Assembly: GCF_900106795.1 (NCBI RefSeq)
Contig: NZ_FNNS01000003.1
Span: 62,001-126,000 of the forward strand
Direction: 5' to 3'
DNA length: 64,000 nt
From: Aequorivita viscosa
GTDB lineage: Bacteria > Bacteroidota > Bacteroidia > Flavobacteriales > Flavobacteriaceae
In this document: piece by piece, positions 43,921-53,252 of the stretch
Position numbering within the stretch: position 1 is the stretch's first letter
Layout: every line of letters begins with the position of its first letter
The notes under the pieces: model-generated
Database searches by the model: none
What the model saw: only the letters and a program-made list of their open reading frames with translations
Told to the model about the DNA's origin: nothing
Made by a program: the position numbers and the translations under genes

Positions 43921-44874
43921 ATGCTAACAAGCTTTTTCGGAAAATCTAAGCCAGTCCATCTTTTAATCATAGGAGGGATTATAGGCTTAGGGTTTATTTG
44001 GACTTCATTTAATAATTCCTCACCCGATTTTGATGTTATTACTTTTATTCAATTAGTACTACTTCTATGTGCTATTGTGTTTAGCATCATTCTGTTAGAT
44101 TTTATTGTAGGCAAAAATCATTTAACACAGTCTAATGCTTATGCCATCTTTTTTTATGCCTTATTTATTGCAATGTTTCCTGTTATTTTTCAAAATCCGG
44201 AGATAATTTGGGCAAATGTATTTTTGTTATTAGCTTTTAGAAGAATAATAAGCTTGCGAAAGGACTCAAATTCGAAGAAAAAAATTCTAGACGGAGCAAT
44301 TTGGGTAACAGTGGCGTCTATATTTAATTTTTGGAGTTTTTTGTTTTTTATTCCACTTTGGATTGCAATTATCCGAAAACCAAACCTTACTGCTAGGGAG
44401 ACGCTTATTCCAATTGTTGGCTTTTTTGCTGTCCTTCTCACTAATGCTGCGTTTCAGCTGTTGGCAAATGATACGTTTATTTGGTTCTTTTCATCTAAAC
44501 AACCTATTGGGTTAGATTTTTCATTGTATAATTTTTCAGAAGTACTTATTCCCACTACATTAGTGTTGACGCTATTATTATTTACATGGCTTATTAGAAT
44601 ATTGCGATTGGGGTCTGTTTCATTAAAAGAGAAGTCCAACTATATGATCTTTTTTACCGTTGTAGTTGCTAGCGTTGCGATAGCTGTTTGTACTCCTGAA
44701 AAAAACGGCTCTGAATTATTGTTTCTATTTGCCCCAACAGCCATTCTATGTGCTAATTATATTGAGGGTAGCGATAAACGCAACTATGAAAAAGGTGACG
44801 TAGCAGAATATTGGTTTAAAGAAATTGTGCTGTGGATAGTCTGCCTGTTTGGCCTATTATTCTTGTTTTTATAA
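43921..44874 (+). CDS. DUF6427 family polytopic membrane protein
   Basis: 317 residues, about 10 hydrophobic segments, starting MLTSFFGKSKPVHLL, which I recall as the typical start of flavobacterial DUF6427 proteins. Notable polar stretches are LRKDSNSKKKILDGAIWV (about 116-133) and PEKNGSELLFLFAPTAI near the C-terminus. Function unknown. Divergent from the DUF6341 gene, whose product may work with it. Confidence 0.68.
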   Translation: MLTSFFGKSKPVHLLIIGGIIGLGFIWTSFNNSSPDFDVITFIQLVLLLCAIVFSIILLDFIVGKNHLTQSNAYAIFFYALFIAMFPVIFQNPEIIWANVFLLLAFRRIISLRKDSNSKKKILDGAIWVTVASIFNFWSFLFFIPLWIAIIRKPNLTARETLIPIVGFFAVLLTNAAFQLLANDTFIWFFSSKQPIGLDFSLYNFSEVLIPTTLVLTLLLFTWLIRILRLGSVSLKEKSNYMIFFTVVVASVAIAVCTPEKNGSELLFLFAPTAILCANYIEGSDKRNYEKGDVAEYWFKEIVLWIVCLFGLLFLFL

Positions 44875-45003
44875 CTTTATTTGATTTAGATAATTATACA
44901 TTCAAATATTCTTGAGGTTATAATTTCGAAAGTGCTTAGCAGATCATTGCGCACCGCTTCCAAAATACCACTTAAAATAAATCTACTACTTATCGGGAAT
45001 CCT

Positions 45004-45011
45004 TACCTTTG
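45004..45011 (+). promoter_or_regulatory. -7 element for the RND/MMPL gene
   Basis: TACCTTTG, a full match to TAnnTTTG, 21 bp before the TTG start at 45033. No clear -33 element. Confidence 0.45.
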
Positions 45012-45032
45012 GGCGGTCTTTAAAAAAATGTT

Positions 45033-47426
45033 TTGAACAAACTTTTCAGTATCGGATTTTGGGGCGTTGTAGCTCGTTTTATTTTGCGGAATCGTACGGG
45101 GATTTTAATAGTTATCGCGCTATTAACCGTGCTGCTCGCCATGCAATGGAAAAATATGCGCTTTACCTACACAGAAGCCAATTTATTGCCCGATGACCAC
45201 CCTGTTAATCTAGAATACGATGTGTTTTTAAAACATTTTGGAGAAGAAGGAAACCTTATAGTAATGGGTGTGAAAGATTCTGCTATTTTCACTCCTAAAA
45301 AATTCCAAGCGTGGCACCGGCTTTCAAAAGATATTGAAAAATTTAGTGAGGTTGAATTTACCCTTTCAGTAGGCAATTTAAAACAACTTCAAAAACGAAC
45401 CGATACCGTTGGATTTGAATTAGTACCGTTTATAAAAGATTCGGTTTTTACAGATGCCAGCTTGGCGCAATATAAAGACGATCTTTTCAATAAACTTCCC
45501 TTTTACGACGGACTTATCTACAGTCCGAGCAAAAAGTCTATCCGCTCTGCTATTTATCTTAAAAAGGACATCGTAAACACTGCTGATAGAAAAGATTTTG
45601 TTGTAAATGATCTGATTCCGTTAGTTAAAAATTTTGAAAACGAAACGGGGGTTAAGGTACACACTTCGGGTATGCCTTACATCCGCACCTTGAATTCACA
45701 AAGTATTATTGATGAAATCGGTCTTTTTATTGGAGGTGCTTTGCTCGTTACTTCCTTGATATTCTTTTTCTTTTTCCGCTCTTGGCGTGCCACTTTTATC
45801 TCAATGTGTACCGTAATCATCGGCGTTATGTGGGCTTTCGGAATACTGGGCTTGTTACAATATGAAATAACAGTTCTTACAGCATTAATTCCTCCGTTGA
45901 TAATTGTAATCGGAATTCCAAATTGTGTTTTCTTGATTAATAAATACCAACAAGAAATAAAACTGCACGGAAATCAAGCAAAATCGTTGCAACGCGTTAT
46001 TACTAAAGTTGGGAATGCAACTTTAATGACTAACCTTACTACCGCTTGTGGTTTTGCGACATTTATATTAGTCAAAAGTGAATTGTTGCGCGAATTCGGG
46101 ATTGTAGCTTCCATAAACATCGTTGCTATTTTCCTTTTAAGTTTGCTAATTATCCCAATAGTTTACAGCTATATGGCGGTGCCAAAATACAAGCACCTTA
46201 AACACCTTAATAAAAACTGGATAAGCAAATTTTCAGGATGGATTGAGCGTATGGTGAAGGAAAGACAAATTACTATTTACATTGCTGCTGTTTTGGTACT
46301 TTGCGCTAGTATTATAGGAATATACAACATTAAAATTTCGGGCAGCATCATTGAAGATATGCCCAAAAACACAGATTTCTTTTCAGATATACGCTTTTTT
46401 GAAAAGGAATACGAAGGCATTATGCCCCTAGAAATAATGGTAGACACTAAGAAGAAAAAAGGTGTAATGAGTCTACCTACCTTAAAACGAATTGATGAAC
46501 TGCAAGACCACATAAAAGAGATCCCAGAATTTGCAAACCCTATTTCCGTAGTCGAGTTGGTTAAATATTCTAAACAAGCGTATTACAACGGAAATCCTGA
46601 GTATTATCAACTTCCTAATAATCAAGAAAGAACTTTTATTCTTTCGTATGCTAAAAGCAGCAATACAGATACAAATTTATTGAGTAGCTATGTTGATACT
46701 ACTGGGCAATTTGCGCGTATTACAACGTTTATGAAAGATACCGAGCCCGATAGGTTTAAACGTATTGAAGAAGATCTGAACACAAAAATTGAGAAGATTT
46801 TCCCATCAGATCGTTACAATGTTTCAGTAACCGGAAAAGCGTTGGTGTTTCAGAAAGGAACACATTACTTAGTCAACAATTTAATTTTATCGTTATCATT
46901 GGCCATTTTATTAATAGCCACCTTTATGGCTTGGATGTTCCGAAGCTTTAAAATGATAATAATCTCCCTTATTCCAAACCTATTGCCTTTAATAATTACG
47001 GCGGGAGTAATGGGCTTTGTTGGTGTTCCTATTAAACCGTCGACTATTTTAGTATTCAGCATTGCCTTCGGAATTTCTGTGGACGACACAATTCACTTTT
47101 TGGCAAAATACAGGCAGGAACTCGTTGCCAATAATTGGAAGATAAAGAAATCGGTTTTTGCCGCGCTTCGTGAAACGACCGTAAGTATGTTTTATACATC
47201 TATTGTGCTTTTCTTTGGGTTTTCAGTATTTACAATTTCGAGTTTTGGAGGCACAGTTGCTTTAGGGGCCTTAGTTTCAATAACGCTTCTATTTGCGATG
47301 CTCTCTAATTTATTGCTTCTTCCCACCTTATTATTGTCCTTGGAGCGAAGTATAGCCAATAAAGAAACAATGCGAAAGCCAGCCATCGAAATATTGCCCG
47401 ATGCCGAAGATGAAGAAAGTAATTAA
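45033..47426 (+). CDS. RND/MMPL family transporter
   Basis: 797 residues from a TTG start (MNKLFSIGFWGVVARF). Two repeats of one helix, a large periplasmic loop and five helices, the RND duplication; helix 1 at about 22-42 and the second set starting near residue 415. The transmembrane motif GISVDDTIHFLAKYRQE in the second half (about 680-696) carries the paired Asp of the proton relay. These hopanoid/lipid-type exporters are encoded without an obligatory adaptor; the substrate is unknown. Monocistronic, between the DUF6427 gene and asnS. Confidence 0.88.
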   Translation: MNKLFSIGFWGVVARFILRNRTGILIVIALLTVLLAMQWKNMRFTYTEANLLPDDHPVNLEYDVFLKHFGEEGNLIVMGVKDSAIFTPKKFQAWHRLSKDIEKFSEVEFTLSVGNLKQLQKRTDTVGFELVPFIKDSVFTDASLAQYKDDLFNKLPFYDGLIYSPSKKSIRSAIYLKKDIVNTADRKDFVVNDLIPLVKNFENETGVKVHTSGMPYIRTLNSQSIIDEIGLFIGGALLVTSLIFFFFFRSWRATFISMCTVIIGVMWAFGILGLLQYEITVLTALIPPLIIVIGIPNCVFLINKYQQEIKLHGNQAKSLQRVITKVGNATLMTNLTTACGFATFILVKSELLREFGIVASINIVAIFLLSLLIIPIVYSYMAVPKYKHLKHLNKNWISKFSGWIERMVKERQITIYIAAVLVLCASIIGIYNIKISGSIIEDMPKNTDFFSDIRFFEKEYEGIMPLEIMVDTKKKKGVMSLPTLKRIDELQDHIKEIPEFANPISVVELVKYSKQAYYNGNPEYYQLPNNQERTFILSYAKSSNTDTNLLSSYVDTTGQFARITTFMKDTEPDRFKRIEEDLNTKIEKIFPSDRYNVSVTGKALVFQKGTHYLVNNLILSLSLAILLIATFMAWMFRSFKMIIISLIPNLLPLIITAGVMGFVGVPIKPSTILVFSIAFGISVDDTIHFLAKYRQELVANNWKIKKSVFAALRETTVSMFYTSIVLFFGFSVFTISSFGGTVALGALVSITLLFAMLSNLLLLPTLLLSLERSIANKETMRKPAIEILPDAEDEESN

Positions 47427-47556
47427 GCAATTTTAAAACAATAAGTTTATAATTGAATATGCGCCATTTTCATTATGTGTTCGAATGTAGAATCGGGTGT
47501 ATTTCACTTTTTTTGAATTTTATTTAAAAGTATCTTTACAACTCAAAATAATACCA

Positions 47557-48999
47557 ATGTTAAATAGAACTATAGACCAACTGTTAAAAACTGAGCCTAC
47601 GCTGCACGAAGTAAAAGTCCGTGGATGGGTACGCTCCTTTCGAAGTAACCGCTTTATAGCTTTAAGTGATGGATCCACAATTAAAACACTGCAATGTGTT
47701 GTGGATTTTGAAAATATAGACGACGAAATCCTTAAAAAAGTTACAATTGGGGCCGCTATTGAAGTTGTAGGAATGCTCGTGGAAAGTCAAGGGCAAGGTC
47801 AAACAGTTGAAGTGCAGGTTTCATCATTAAAAGTTTTGGGAGTAGCACATCCAGACGATGTAAAGCTCACTGTTCTTTCCCCAAAAAGACATACCCTAGA
47901 AACCCTCAGGGAACAAGCGCATTTACGAATTCGAACCAATACTTTTGGAGCAGTAATGCGTACACGCTCTAAACTAGCGTTTGCAATAAATGAATATTTT
48001 CATAAAAACGGTTTTTACTATATGCATTCTCCTATTATTACAGGAAGTGATGCCGAAGGCGCTGGTGAAATGTTTAACGTTACTACCCTCGACCCTAAAA
48101 ACATTCCGTTAGATGAAAATGGAAATGTAAACCATAAAGAAGACTTTTTTGGAAAGGAAACCAATCTTACAGTAAGTGGGCAATTAGAAGCCGAATCGTA
48201 TGCTATGGCACTTGGGAAGGTTTATACTTTTGGGCCAACTTTTAGGGCAGAAAACTCAAATACAAGTCGCCACTTAGCAGAATTTTGGATGATCGAGCCA
48301 GAGGTTGCTTTCAACGACTTAGACGCCAACATGGATTTGGCTGAAGATTTTATAAAGTATGTAATTAAGTTCGCTTTAGACAATTGTGCAGACGACTTAG
48401 AATTTCTTGAAAACAGGCTTTTAGAAGAAGAAAAGAAAAAAGCTCAAGATCAGCGAAGTGAAATGAAGCTCCGCGAAAAGCTTCACTTTATACTCGATAA
48501 TAATTTTAAACGCGTAAGCTATACAGAAGCGATTGATATTCTGAAAAATTCTAAACCAAACAAGAAGAAAAAGTTCAAATATATTATTGAAGAATGGGGC
48601 GCTGATCTCCAGAGTGAGCACGAACGTTTTTTGGTTGAAAAACACTTTAAATCTCCCGTAATTCTTTTTGATTATCCTGCAACAATCAAGGCTTTCTATA
48701 TGCGCTTGAACGACGATGGAAAAACAGTTAGAGCAATGGACGTGCTTTTCCCTGGAATTGGGGAAATTGTAGGTGGCTCGCAGCGGGAAGAACGATATGA
48801 TGTGCTTTTAGAGAAAATGAAAGCGATGAATATCGACCAAAAAGAGCTATATTGGTACTTAGATCTACGTAAGTTTGGAACAGCAGTGCACAGTGGTTTC
48901 GGACTTGGTTTTGAGCGTTTAGTTCAGTTTACAACAGGAATGGGTAACATTCGCGACGTAATACCGTATCCACGTACTCCAGGCAACGCAGACTTTTAA
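47557..48999 (+). CDS. asnS: Asparaginyl-tRNA synthetase
   Basis: Class IIb aminoacyl-tRNA synthetase, 480 residues from the ATG at 47557 (a TTG at 47497 would add 20 residues spanning the probable promoter). N-terminal OB-fold anticodon domain with [15 protein letters not shown] (about 20-34), then the catalytic core: motif 2 [20 protein letters not shown], motif 3 [12 protein letters not shown] near the C-terminus, and the end [18 protein letters not shown] 100-residue insertion (about 275-375) with a Lys-rich helix is typical of bacterial AsnRS. TATCTTTA at 47531-47538 is a one-mismatch -7 element upstream. Confidence 0.97.
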   Translation: MLNRTIDQLLKTEPTLHEVKVRGWVRSFRSNRFIALSDGSTIKTLQCVVDFENIDDEILKKVTIGAAIEVVGMLVESQGQGQTVEVQVSSLKVLGVAHPDDVKLTVLSPKRHTLETLREQAHLRIRTNTFGAVMRTRSKLAFAINEYFHKNGFYYMHSPIITGSDAEGAGEMFNVTTLDPKNIPLDENGNVNHKEDFFGKETNLTVSGQLEAESYAMALGKVYTFGPTFRAENSNTSRHLAEFWMIEPEVAFNDLDANMDLAEDFIKYVIKFALDNCADDLEFLENRLLEEEKKKAQDQRSEMKLREKLHFILDNNFKRVSYTEAIDILKNSKPNKKKKFKYIIEEWGADLQSEHERFLVEKHFKSPVILFDYPATIKAFYMRLNDDGKTVRAMDVLFPGIGEIVGGSQREERYDVLLEKMKAMNIDQKELYWYLDLRKFGTAVHSGFGLGFERLVQFTTGMGNIRDVIPYPRTPGNADF

Positions 49000-49088
49000 G
49001 TTTCTAAACTTTTCATTTTTACTGTTGAGGTGTTCCTTGTAAGCATAATAGAAAGTTAGACACGAGTTATTGTATTTAAAGATGGATC

Positions 49089-49096
49089 TATTTTTG
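49089..49096 (+). promoter_or_regulatory. -7 element for rpoN
   Basis: TATTTTTG, a full match to TAnnTTTG, 55 bp before the rpoN ATG. The -33 region is degenerate. Confidence 0.45.
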
Positions 49097-49151
49097 TAAC
49101 TTTATAACAAAACCAATTATTTCCACAACCTATTGATGTGTTGATTAAACT

Positions 49152-50615
49152 ATGTTAAAGCAGCAATTAAATCTAAAACTCTCACAGAAATTATCTCCGC
49201 AACAAATTCAGTTGATGAAGATGATACAGCTTCCTTTACAAGCTTTTGAGCAACGTATTTCGCAGGAAATGCAGGAAAATCCAGCTTTGGAAGGTGGAAA
49301 GGATGATAGCGATACCTACGACAGCGAATTTGAAAATGATAAATTTGAAGACGACTACGATGAAGGCAATGAGGTTATCGAAACAGATATTAATGTTGAT
49401 GATTATTTAAGCGATGACGAGGTTCCTAGCTATAAACTTTCAGCAAATAATTATAGTGCCGACGATGAAGATCGCCAAATTCCATACGCTGCAGGAACAT
49501 CTTTTAACCAATATCTACTCCAACAACTCAATACCTATCGATTGGATGAGGACGAAAAGGAAATCGCAAAATTTCTCGTCGGAAGTGTAGATGAAAGCGG
49601 CTACATTCGTAGGGAAATTGAAGACATTGTCGACGATTTAGCCTTTACGCAAAATGTATATACTTCTGAAGATAATGTTGAAAAGGTGTTAACAATCGTG
49701 CAAGAATTAGATCCTCCGGGAGTTGCTGCACGCGATCTTCAAGAATGTTTGCTACTCCAATTAGAGCGTAAAGACCCAACTCCTTCGGTTTCTTTGGCAA
49801 TTGAAATTATAGAAACTGCTTTTGAACCTTTTAGTAAAAAACACTATAAAAAACTTATCCAGAAATTCGATATTACTGAAGATCAGCTTAGGGAAGCAAT
49901 CCGGGAAATAGAAGGATTAAATCCGAAACCAGGCGGAACCTATGCAGGAAATAACCGAATTGTGGAACACGTAGTTCCTGACTTTGCGATTAAAATTGTG
50001 GATGGCGAACTAGATTTAACATTGAATGGCCGCAATGCACCAGAACTTCATATTTCTCACGATTACACCAATATGCTGAAAGGCTATAAGGAATCTAAGG
50101 AGAAATCGAAGGCCCAGAAAGATGCGGTGATTTTCATAAAACAAAAACTAGACGCTGCTAAATGGTTTATCGATGCCATAAAACAACGTCAGCAGACTTT
50201 GTTTGTTACTATGAATGCTATTATGCATCATCAAAAGGAATACTTTTTGTCTGGAGATGAGCGAAAGCTTAAACCAATGATTTTAAAAGACATCGCCGAT
50301 AAAATTAATATGGATGTCTCTACGGTTTCTCGTGTGGCCAATAGTAAATATGTAGATACACCGTATGGCACTAAACTAATTAAGGAGTTTTTTAGTGAAT
50401 CCATGAAAAACGAAATGGGCGAAGACGTTTCTACGCGGGAAATTAAAAAAATTCTCGAAATGATTATTGCTGACGAAGACAAGCGTAAACCTTATACCGA
50501 TGATAAATTAGCAAAACTTCTGTTAGAAAAAGGATATCCAATTGCCCGGCGAACTATCGCTAAATACAGGGAGCAACTAGACCTTCCCGTAGCCCGACTC
50601 AGAAAAGAAATTTGA
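49152..50615 (+). CDS. rpoN: RNA polymerase sigma-54 factor
   Basis: 487 residues. Region I is Gln/Leu rich (LNLKLSQKLSPQQIQLMKMIQLP) and interacts with bacterial enhancer-binding ATPases; an acidic region II follows (about 50-100), then the core-binding domain with LDPPGVAARDLQECLL near 186-201 and LNPKPGG near 256, an HTH with MDVSTVSRVANSKYVDTPYG near 381-400, and the RpoN box ARRTIAKYREQ near the C-terminus. It recognises -24/-12 promoters. The TGA stop overlaps the ATG of the next gene (TGATG), so the two are translationally coupled. Confidence 0.97.
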   Translation: MLKQQLNLKLSQKLSPQQIQLMKMIQLPLQAFEQRISQEMQENPALEGGKDDSDTYDSEFENDKFEDDYDEGNEVIETDINVDDYLSDDEVPSYKLSANNYSADDEDRQIPYAAGTSFNQYLLQQLNTYRLDEDEKEIAKFLVGSVDESGYIRREIEDIVDDLAFTQNVYTSEDNVEKVLTIVQELDPPGVAARDLQECLLLQLERKDPTPSVSLAIEIIETAFEPFSKKHYKKLIQKFDITEDQLREAIREIEGLNPKPGGTYAGNNRIVEHVVPDFAIKIVDGELDLTLNGRNAPELHISHDYTNMLKGYKESKEKSKAQKDAVIFIKQKLDAAKWFIDAIKQRQQTLFVTMNAIMHHQKEYFLSGDERKLKPMILKDIADKINMDVSTVSRVANSKYVDTPYGTKLIKEFFSESMKNEMGEDVSTREIKKILEMIIADEDKRKPYTDDKLAKLLLEKGYPIARRTIAKYREQLDLPVARLRKEI

Positions 50616-51220
50616 TGAGGTTATTTCTAAAACTTGGATCTATTCTCTTTCACCCATTGCTGATGCCTATAATGGGTACAGCAATATACTTTTATATTAC
50701 GCCGCGATTTGTAGAGTATGAACTAGTAACAGCAAACCTCTTTGCGCTTACAATTGTTACGGTTATCATTCCAATAGTTGTCTTTTTTTTACTCAAAACA
50801 CTAAGACAAGTAGAAACTATTTATTTAAGGAATGTAAAGGAGCGCAAATATCCGTTAATGATTCAGTGTGTATTGTTGTTGCTGGTCATTAAAATGGTCT
50901 TTAATCCGTATGATAATCCAGAGCTATATTTCTTTTTTGTGGGAATTTTATTTTCGGCATTTGCTTCTTTGGTGATGGTGTTATTTAAAGTAAAAGTAAG
51001 CCTTCACCAAATAGGGGTCGCGGGCTTACTGCTTTTTTTAGTCGGTTTGAGCGCACATTTCAAAATAAACCTTTTGATACCTATCAGTTTCTTTTTCTTT
51101 GTAAATGGCTGGGTGGCTTCCTCTAGGTTACAAGCAAATGCACATAGCTATTTGGAATTAGGATTAGGTTTCCTGGTTGGGGCGCTGCCTCAGCTTATTT
51201 TATTCAATATGTGGCTATAA
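50615..51220 (+). CDS. PAP2-like integral membrane protein
   Basis: 201 residues, about six helices. Weak PAP2-phosphatase-like pattern in the right order: RNVKERKYPL (motif 1 position), KVSLHQIG (the PSGH position) and SSRLQANAHSYLELGLG (resembling SRxxxxxHxxxD, but with Glu). Similar proteins are found beside rpoN in Bacteroidota, from memory. Catalytic activity is doubtful because the motifs are incomplete. Coupled to rpoN by TGATG. Function otherwise unknown. Confidence 0.65.
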   Translation: MRLFLKLGSILFHPLLMPIMGTAIYFYITPRFVEYELVTANLFALTIVTVIIPIVVFFLLKTLRQVETIYLRNVKERKYPLMIQCVLLLLVIKMVFNPYDNPELYFFFVGILFSAFASLVMVLFKVKVSLHQIGVAGLLLFLVGLSAHFKINLLIPISFFFFVNGWVASSRLQANAHSYLELGLGFLVGALPQLILFNMWL

Positions 51221-51365
51221 TTAGGGTTGCAGCTTTCATGAAGTTTGAGGGAACACCTAATTGGATTAATGCCTTCATTTTATATGAATCAGACTTTTTA
51301 ATAATATTAATCTCTCTGCCACATGCTATTTCATATCTTGCTCGAAACTTATAAACTTTTCGAAT
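51218..51365 (-). pseudogene. Possible remnant of an IS3/IS481-type transposase
   Basis: On the minus strand one frame from 51365 reads through about 45 codons without a stop, including REINIIKKSDSYKMKALIQL then GVPSNF. This resembles the N-terminal helix-turn-helix of IS3/IS481 integrases (EIIRLVEGSD...TLxxLGIPxSTFYRW), but stops matching after GVPS. No inverted repeats, start codon or catalytic domain were found. Weak evidence. Confidence 0.3.
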
Positions 51366-51472
51366 AAAAAAATTTTATCGCTACTATAACAATAGAGTTC
51401 GTTTTCATCGGTTTTGTTGAATCGTTATTAATTATCTAATTTTATGTGTCGCGTTTGATTTAAACGGCTTAA

Positions 51473-51830
51473 AAACAGGGTGTTTTTTCTTACGAGATAA
51501 TTGATGCCATTAATGACGATTCTATTTTAACCTCACCAAGTGGAAATCAAGTTTTTTATGGAAACCAAATATTGGTTAATACAACTTTAAAGAACCACAG
51601 TTTCTTATTTACCCAAATCAGCAGCCGAACAACTTACTTTAAATTTAAAAAATGCTGTTGAAACTATCGAAGTCCAAATTTTTAATGTTGAAGGGAAACT
51701 TTTAACCAATCAAAATTTGACTATCCAAAATGGGTACATCTTGGATGTTTCGCAGTTATCGAGCGGCCTGTATTTTTTGAATATTAAATCAAGAAATTAT
51801 AGTAGAGTGAGTAAGGATCTTCTTATTTAA
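51473..51830 (+). pseudogene. Frameshifted C-terminal fragment of a type IX-secreted protein (sorting domain)
   Basis: Frame 1 (51473-51610) reads GVFSYEIIDAINDDSILTSP, SGNQVFYGNQIL and NHSFLF. After 10 bases frame 2 (51621-51830) reads AAEQLTLNLKNAVETIEVQI, FNVEGKLL, LDVSQLSSGLYFLNIKS and ends KDLLI-stop. Joined with the intermediate YPN(P), this is a type A T9SS sorting domain (consensus YPNP...ly.v.G..v...ldls.l..GvYfv.i). The net one-base shift at 51611-51620 and the absence of any upstream gene body show it is a relic. Confidence 0.75.
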
Positions 51831-51954
51831 ATGAATGGAAATTGGTAGATTGCCCTGTATTCAAATTTTTGATTTTTCAAATGTTTGTTCCGTTGAGGCT
51901 TTTGAATGGCTTCTGTTTAAAATTAGTAAGCTGAAAAAGTGAAAACTATGCATA

Positions 51955-52671
51955 TTACAGAATATAAAACATCAAGCCAACCTTAAGGCTTCTAAGATCT
52001 ATTTTGTCGCCTTCGATGGTATAAGCGTCCTTAAAAAACGGGCTCAGGCTGTATGCAGCAAAAAAATTGAAGGTATTGTATCCGAAGCTTAGTGTTGCAG
52101 AAACACGAACAGGGTCAAACTCAGATATTTTCGTTTGGTTCACATTATTTCCAGGTTGTTTAAAAGTAGCTTTATGCCAATAAGCATATCCGATCCGGGC
52201 TCCAGCATAAATTCGCCAAAATCTATATTCGGTAGGAGTGGAGGTGCGCCATCTAAATTCTAATGGAATTTCTACCATTGCCATGCCAAATCGGTTTTGG
52301 GTATAATCTACATCACTATCTAGTACATTGAAAATAGTGTTTCCTTCAGCGTCCTCTCCTATAAATAAATTTTGCCCAAATTGATCATATGTTAATCCTA
52401 ACCCCACGGCAACTGCTATATTGCGCCTTTCATTAATTGGCATGTCCCTCAGAAACCCTATCTGAAGTCCGCCAGAAAGCCCTCTAGAACTCATTCCAGG
52501 AGGGGAATTAGGGATTAGGTTGTACGTAATGCCAAAGTAAAACTGGTCTTCTCTGTACTTTAAATCGGCATACGATTCGTTTGTGCCGTCTATTACTTCC
52601 TCTTGTGAAAACACCATTACTGGAAGAAATAGTATAAGCCAGAAATTTCGCAACTTTAAAAGCGTATCCAT
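51955..52671 (-). CDS. Outer-membrane beta-barrel protein (PorT-like)
   Basis: 238 residues with a signal peptide (LRNFWLILFLPVMVFSQ). The mature part is a run of amphipathic beta strands with aromatic girdles (GLQIGFLRDMPI, IPLEFRWRTSTP, ARIGYAYWHKATF, LKVGLMFYIL), ending in an aromatic/hydrophobic residue pattern typical of beta-barrels. It resembles the PorT/outer-membrane beta-barrel family of Bacteroidota. It lies downstream of the exbB-exbD operon on the same strand but is separated by a strong terminator, so it is probably expressed separately. Assignment as true PorT (T9SS) is uncertain. Confidence 0.75.
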   Translation of the reverse strand: MDTLLKLRNFWLILFLPVMVFSQEEVIDGTNESYADLKYREDQFYFGITYNLIPNSPPGMSSRGLSGGLQIGFLRDMPINERRNIAVAVGLGLTYDQFGQNLFIGEDAEGNTIFNVLDSDVDYTQNRFGMAMVEIPLEFRWRTSTPTEYRFWRIYAGARIGYAYWHKATFKQPGNNVNQTKISEFDPVRVSATLSFGYNTFNFFAAYSLSPFFKDAYTIEGDKIDLRSLKVGLMFYIL

Positions 52672-52710
52672 AGGTTAAAGATAAGTGTATTTTCAGTATT
52701 ACGGAATAAA

Positions 52711-52748
52711 AAAACGCCTTGTCTACAAATTCTGTAACAAGGCGTTTT
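52711..52748 (-). terminator. Intrinsic terminator after the exbB-exbD operon
   Basis: Perfect 12-bp arms (52711-52722 and 52737-52748); the loop adds TACA/TGTA pairing. On the minus strand the stem is followed by a T-run, correctly placed after the last exbD stop at 52768. Confidence 0.88.
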
Positions 52749-52767
52749 GATAGATTATTAAGTAATT

Positions 52768-53241
52768 TTACTGTTCTACTTCATTCCCTGGAGTGGTAAT
52801 GTAGATTATTTTTAACATGTTTAAATCACGTAATTCTTGTTTAATATCGGTAACCATTCCAGTATTAGTTTCTTCATCAACTTTTAAAGCTACCATCACT
52901 TTGTCCTGTAATTCAGGAAGAAGTTTTTGACGCGCTTCTGTCAATGCGAATTTAATATTTGTAATGTCTGTGTACTTATCACCGATTTGTATTTTAGGTT
53001 CAGTTCCAAATTTTTCTTGGTATCTCGCGCTAGGTTTCCCTGCATAAATATACACTGACCTGTCTTTCTTCAGTTTTTCTACCTGATCTGCCTTTGGCAA
53101 TTTGTTCATAACTAACAAATTGTCATCCCGCAAAACTGTTACCACCATAAAAAAGAATAGTAACATAAATACAATATCCGGGAGGGATGCTGTAGAAACA
53201 GGTGGCAATCCGCCTTCTTTTTTCTTTGTAAACTTAGCCAT
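52768..53241 (-). CDS. exbD: ExbD/TolR family biopolymer transport protein (second copy)
   Basis: 157 residues. Short cytoplasmic N-terminus, one helix at about 22-42 containing the protonatable Asp (TASLPDIVFMLLFFFMVV), then a periplasmic domain. It energises an outer-membrane or envelope partner together with ExbB. It is the last gene of the operon exbB - small membrane protein - exbD - exbD; an 11-bp gap separates it from the first exbD. Length slightly larger than proteobacterial ExbD. Confidence 0.93.
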   Translation of the reverse strand: MAKFTKKKEGGLPPVSTASLPDIVFMLLFFFMVVTVLRDDNLLVMNKLPKADQVEKLKKDRSVYIYAGKPSARYQEKFGTEPKIQIGDKYTDITNIKFALTEARQKLLPELQDKVMVALKVDEETNTGMVTDIKQELRDLNMLKIIYITTPGNEVEQ

Positions 53242-53252
53242 TGATAATATTT

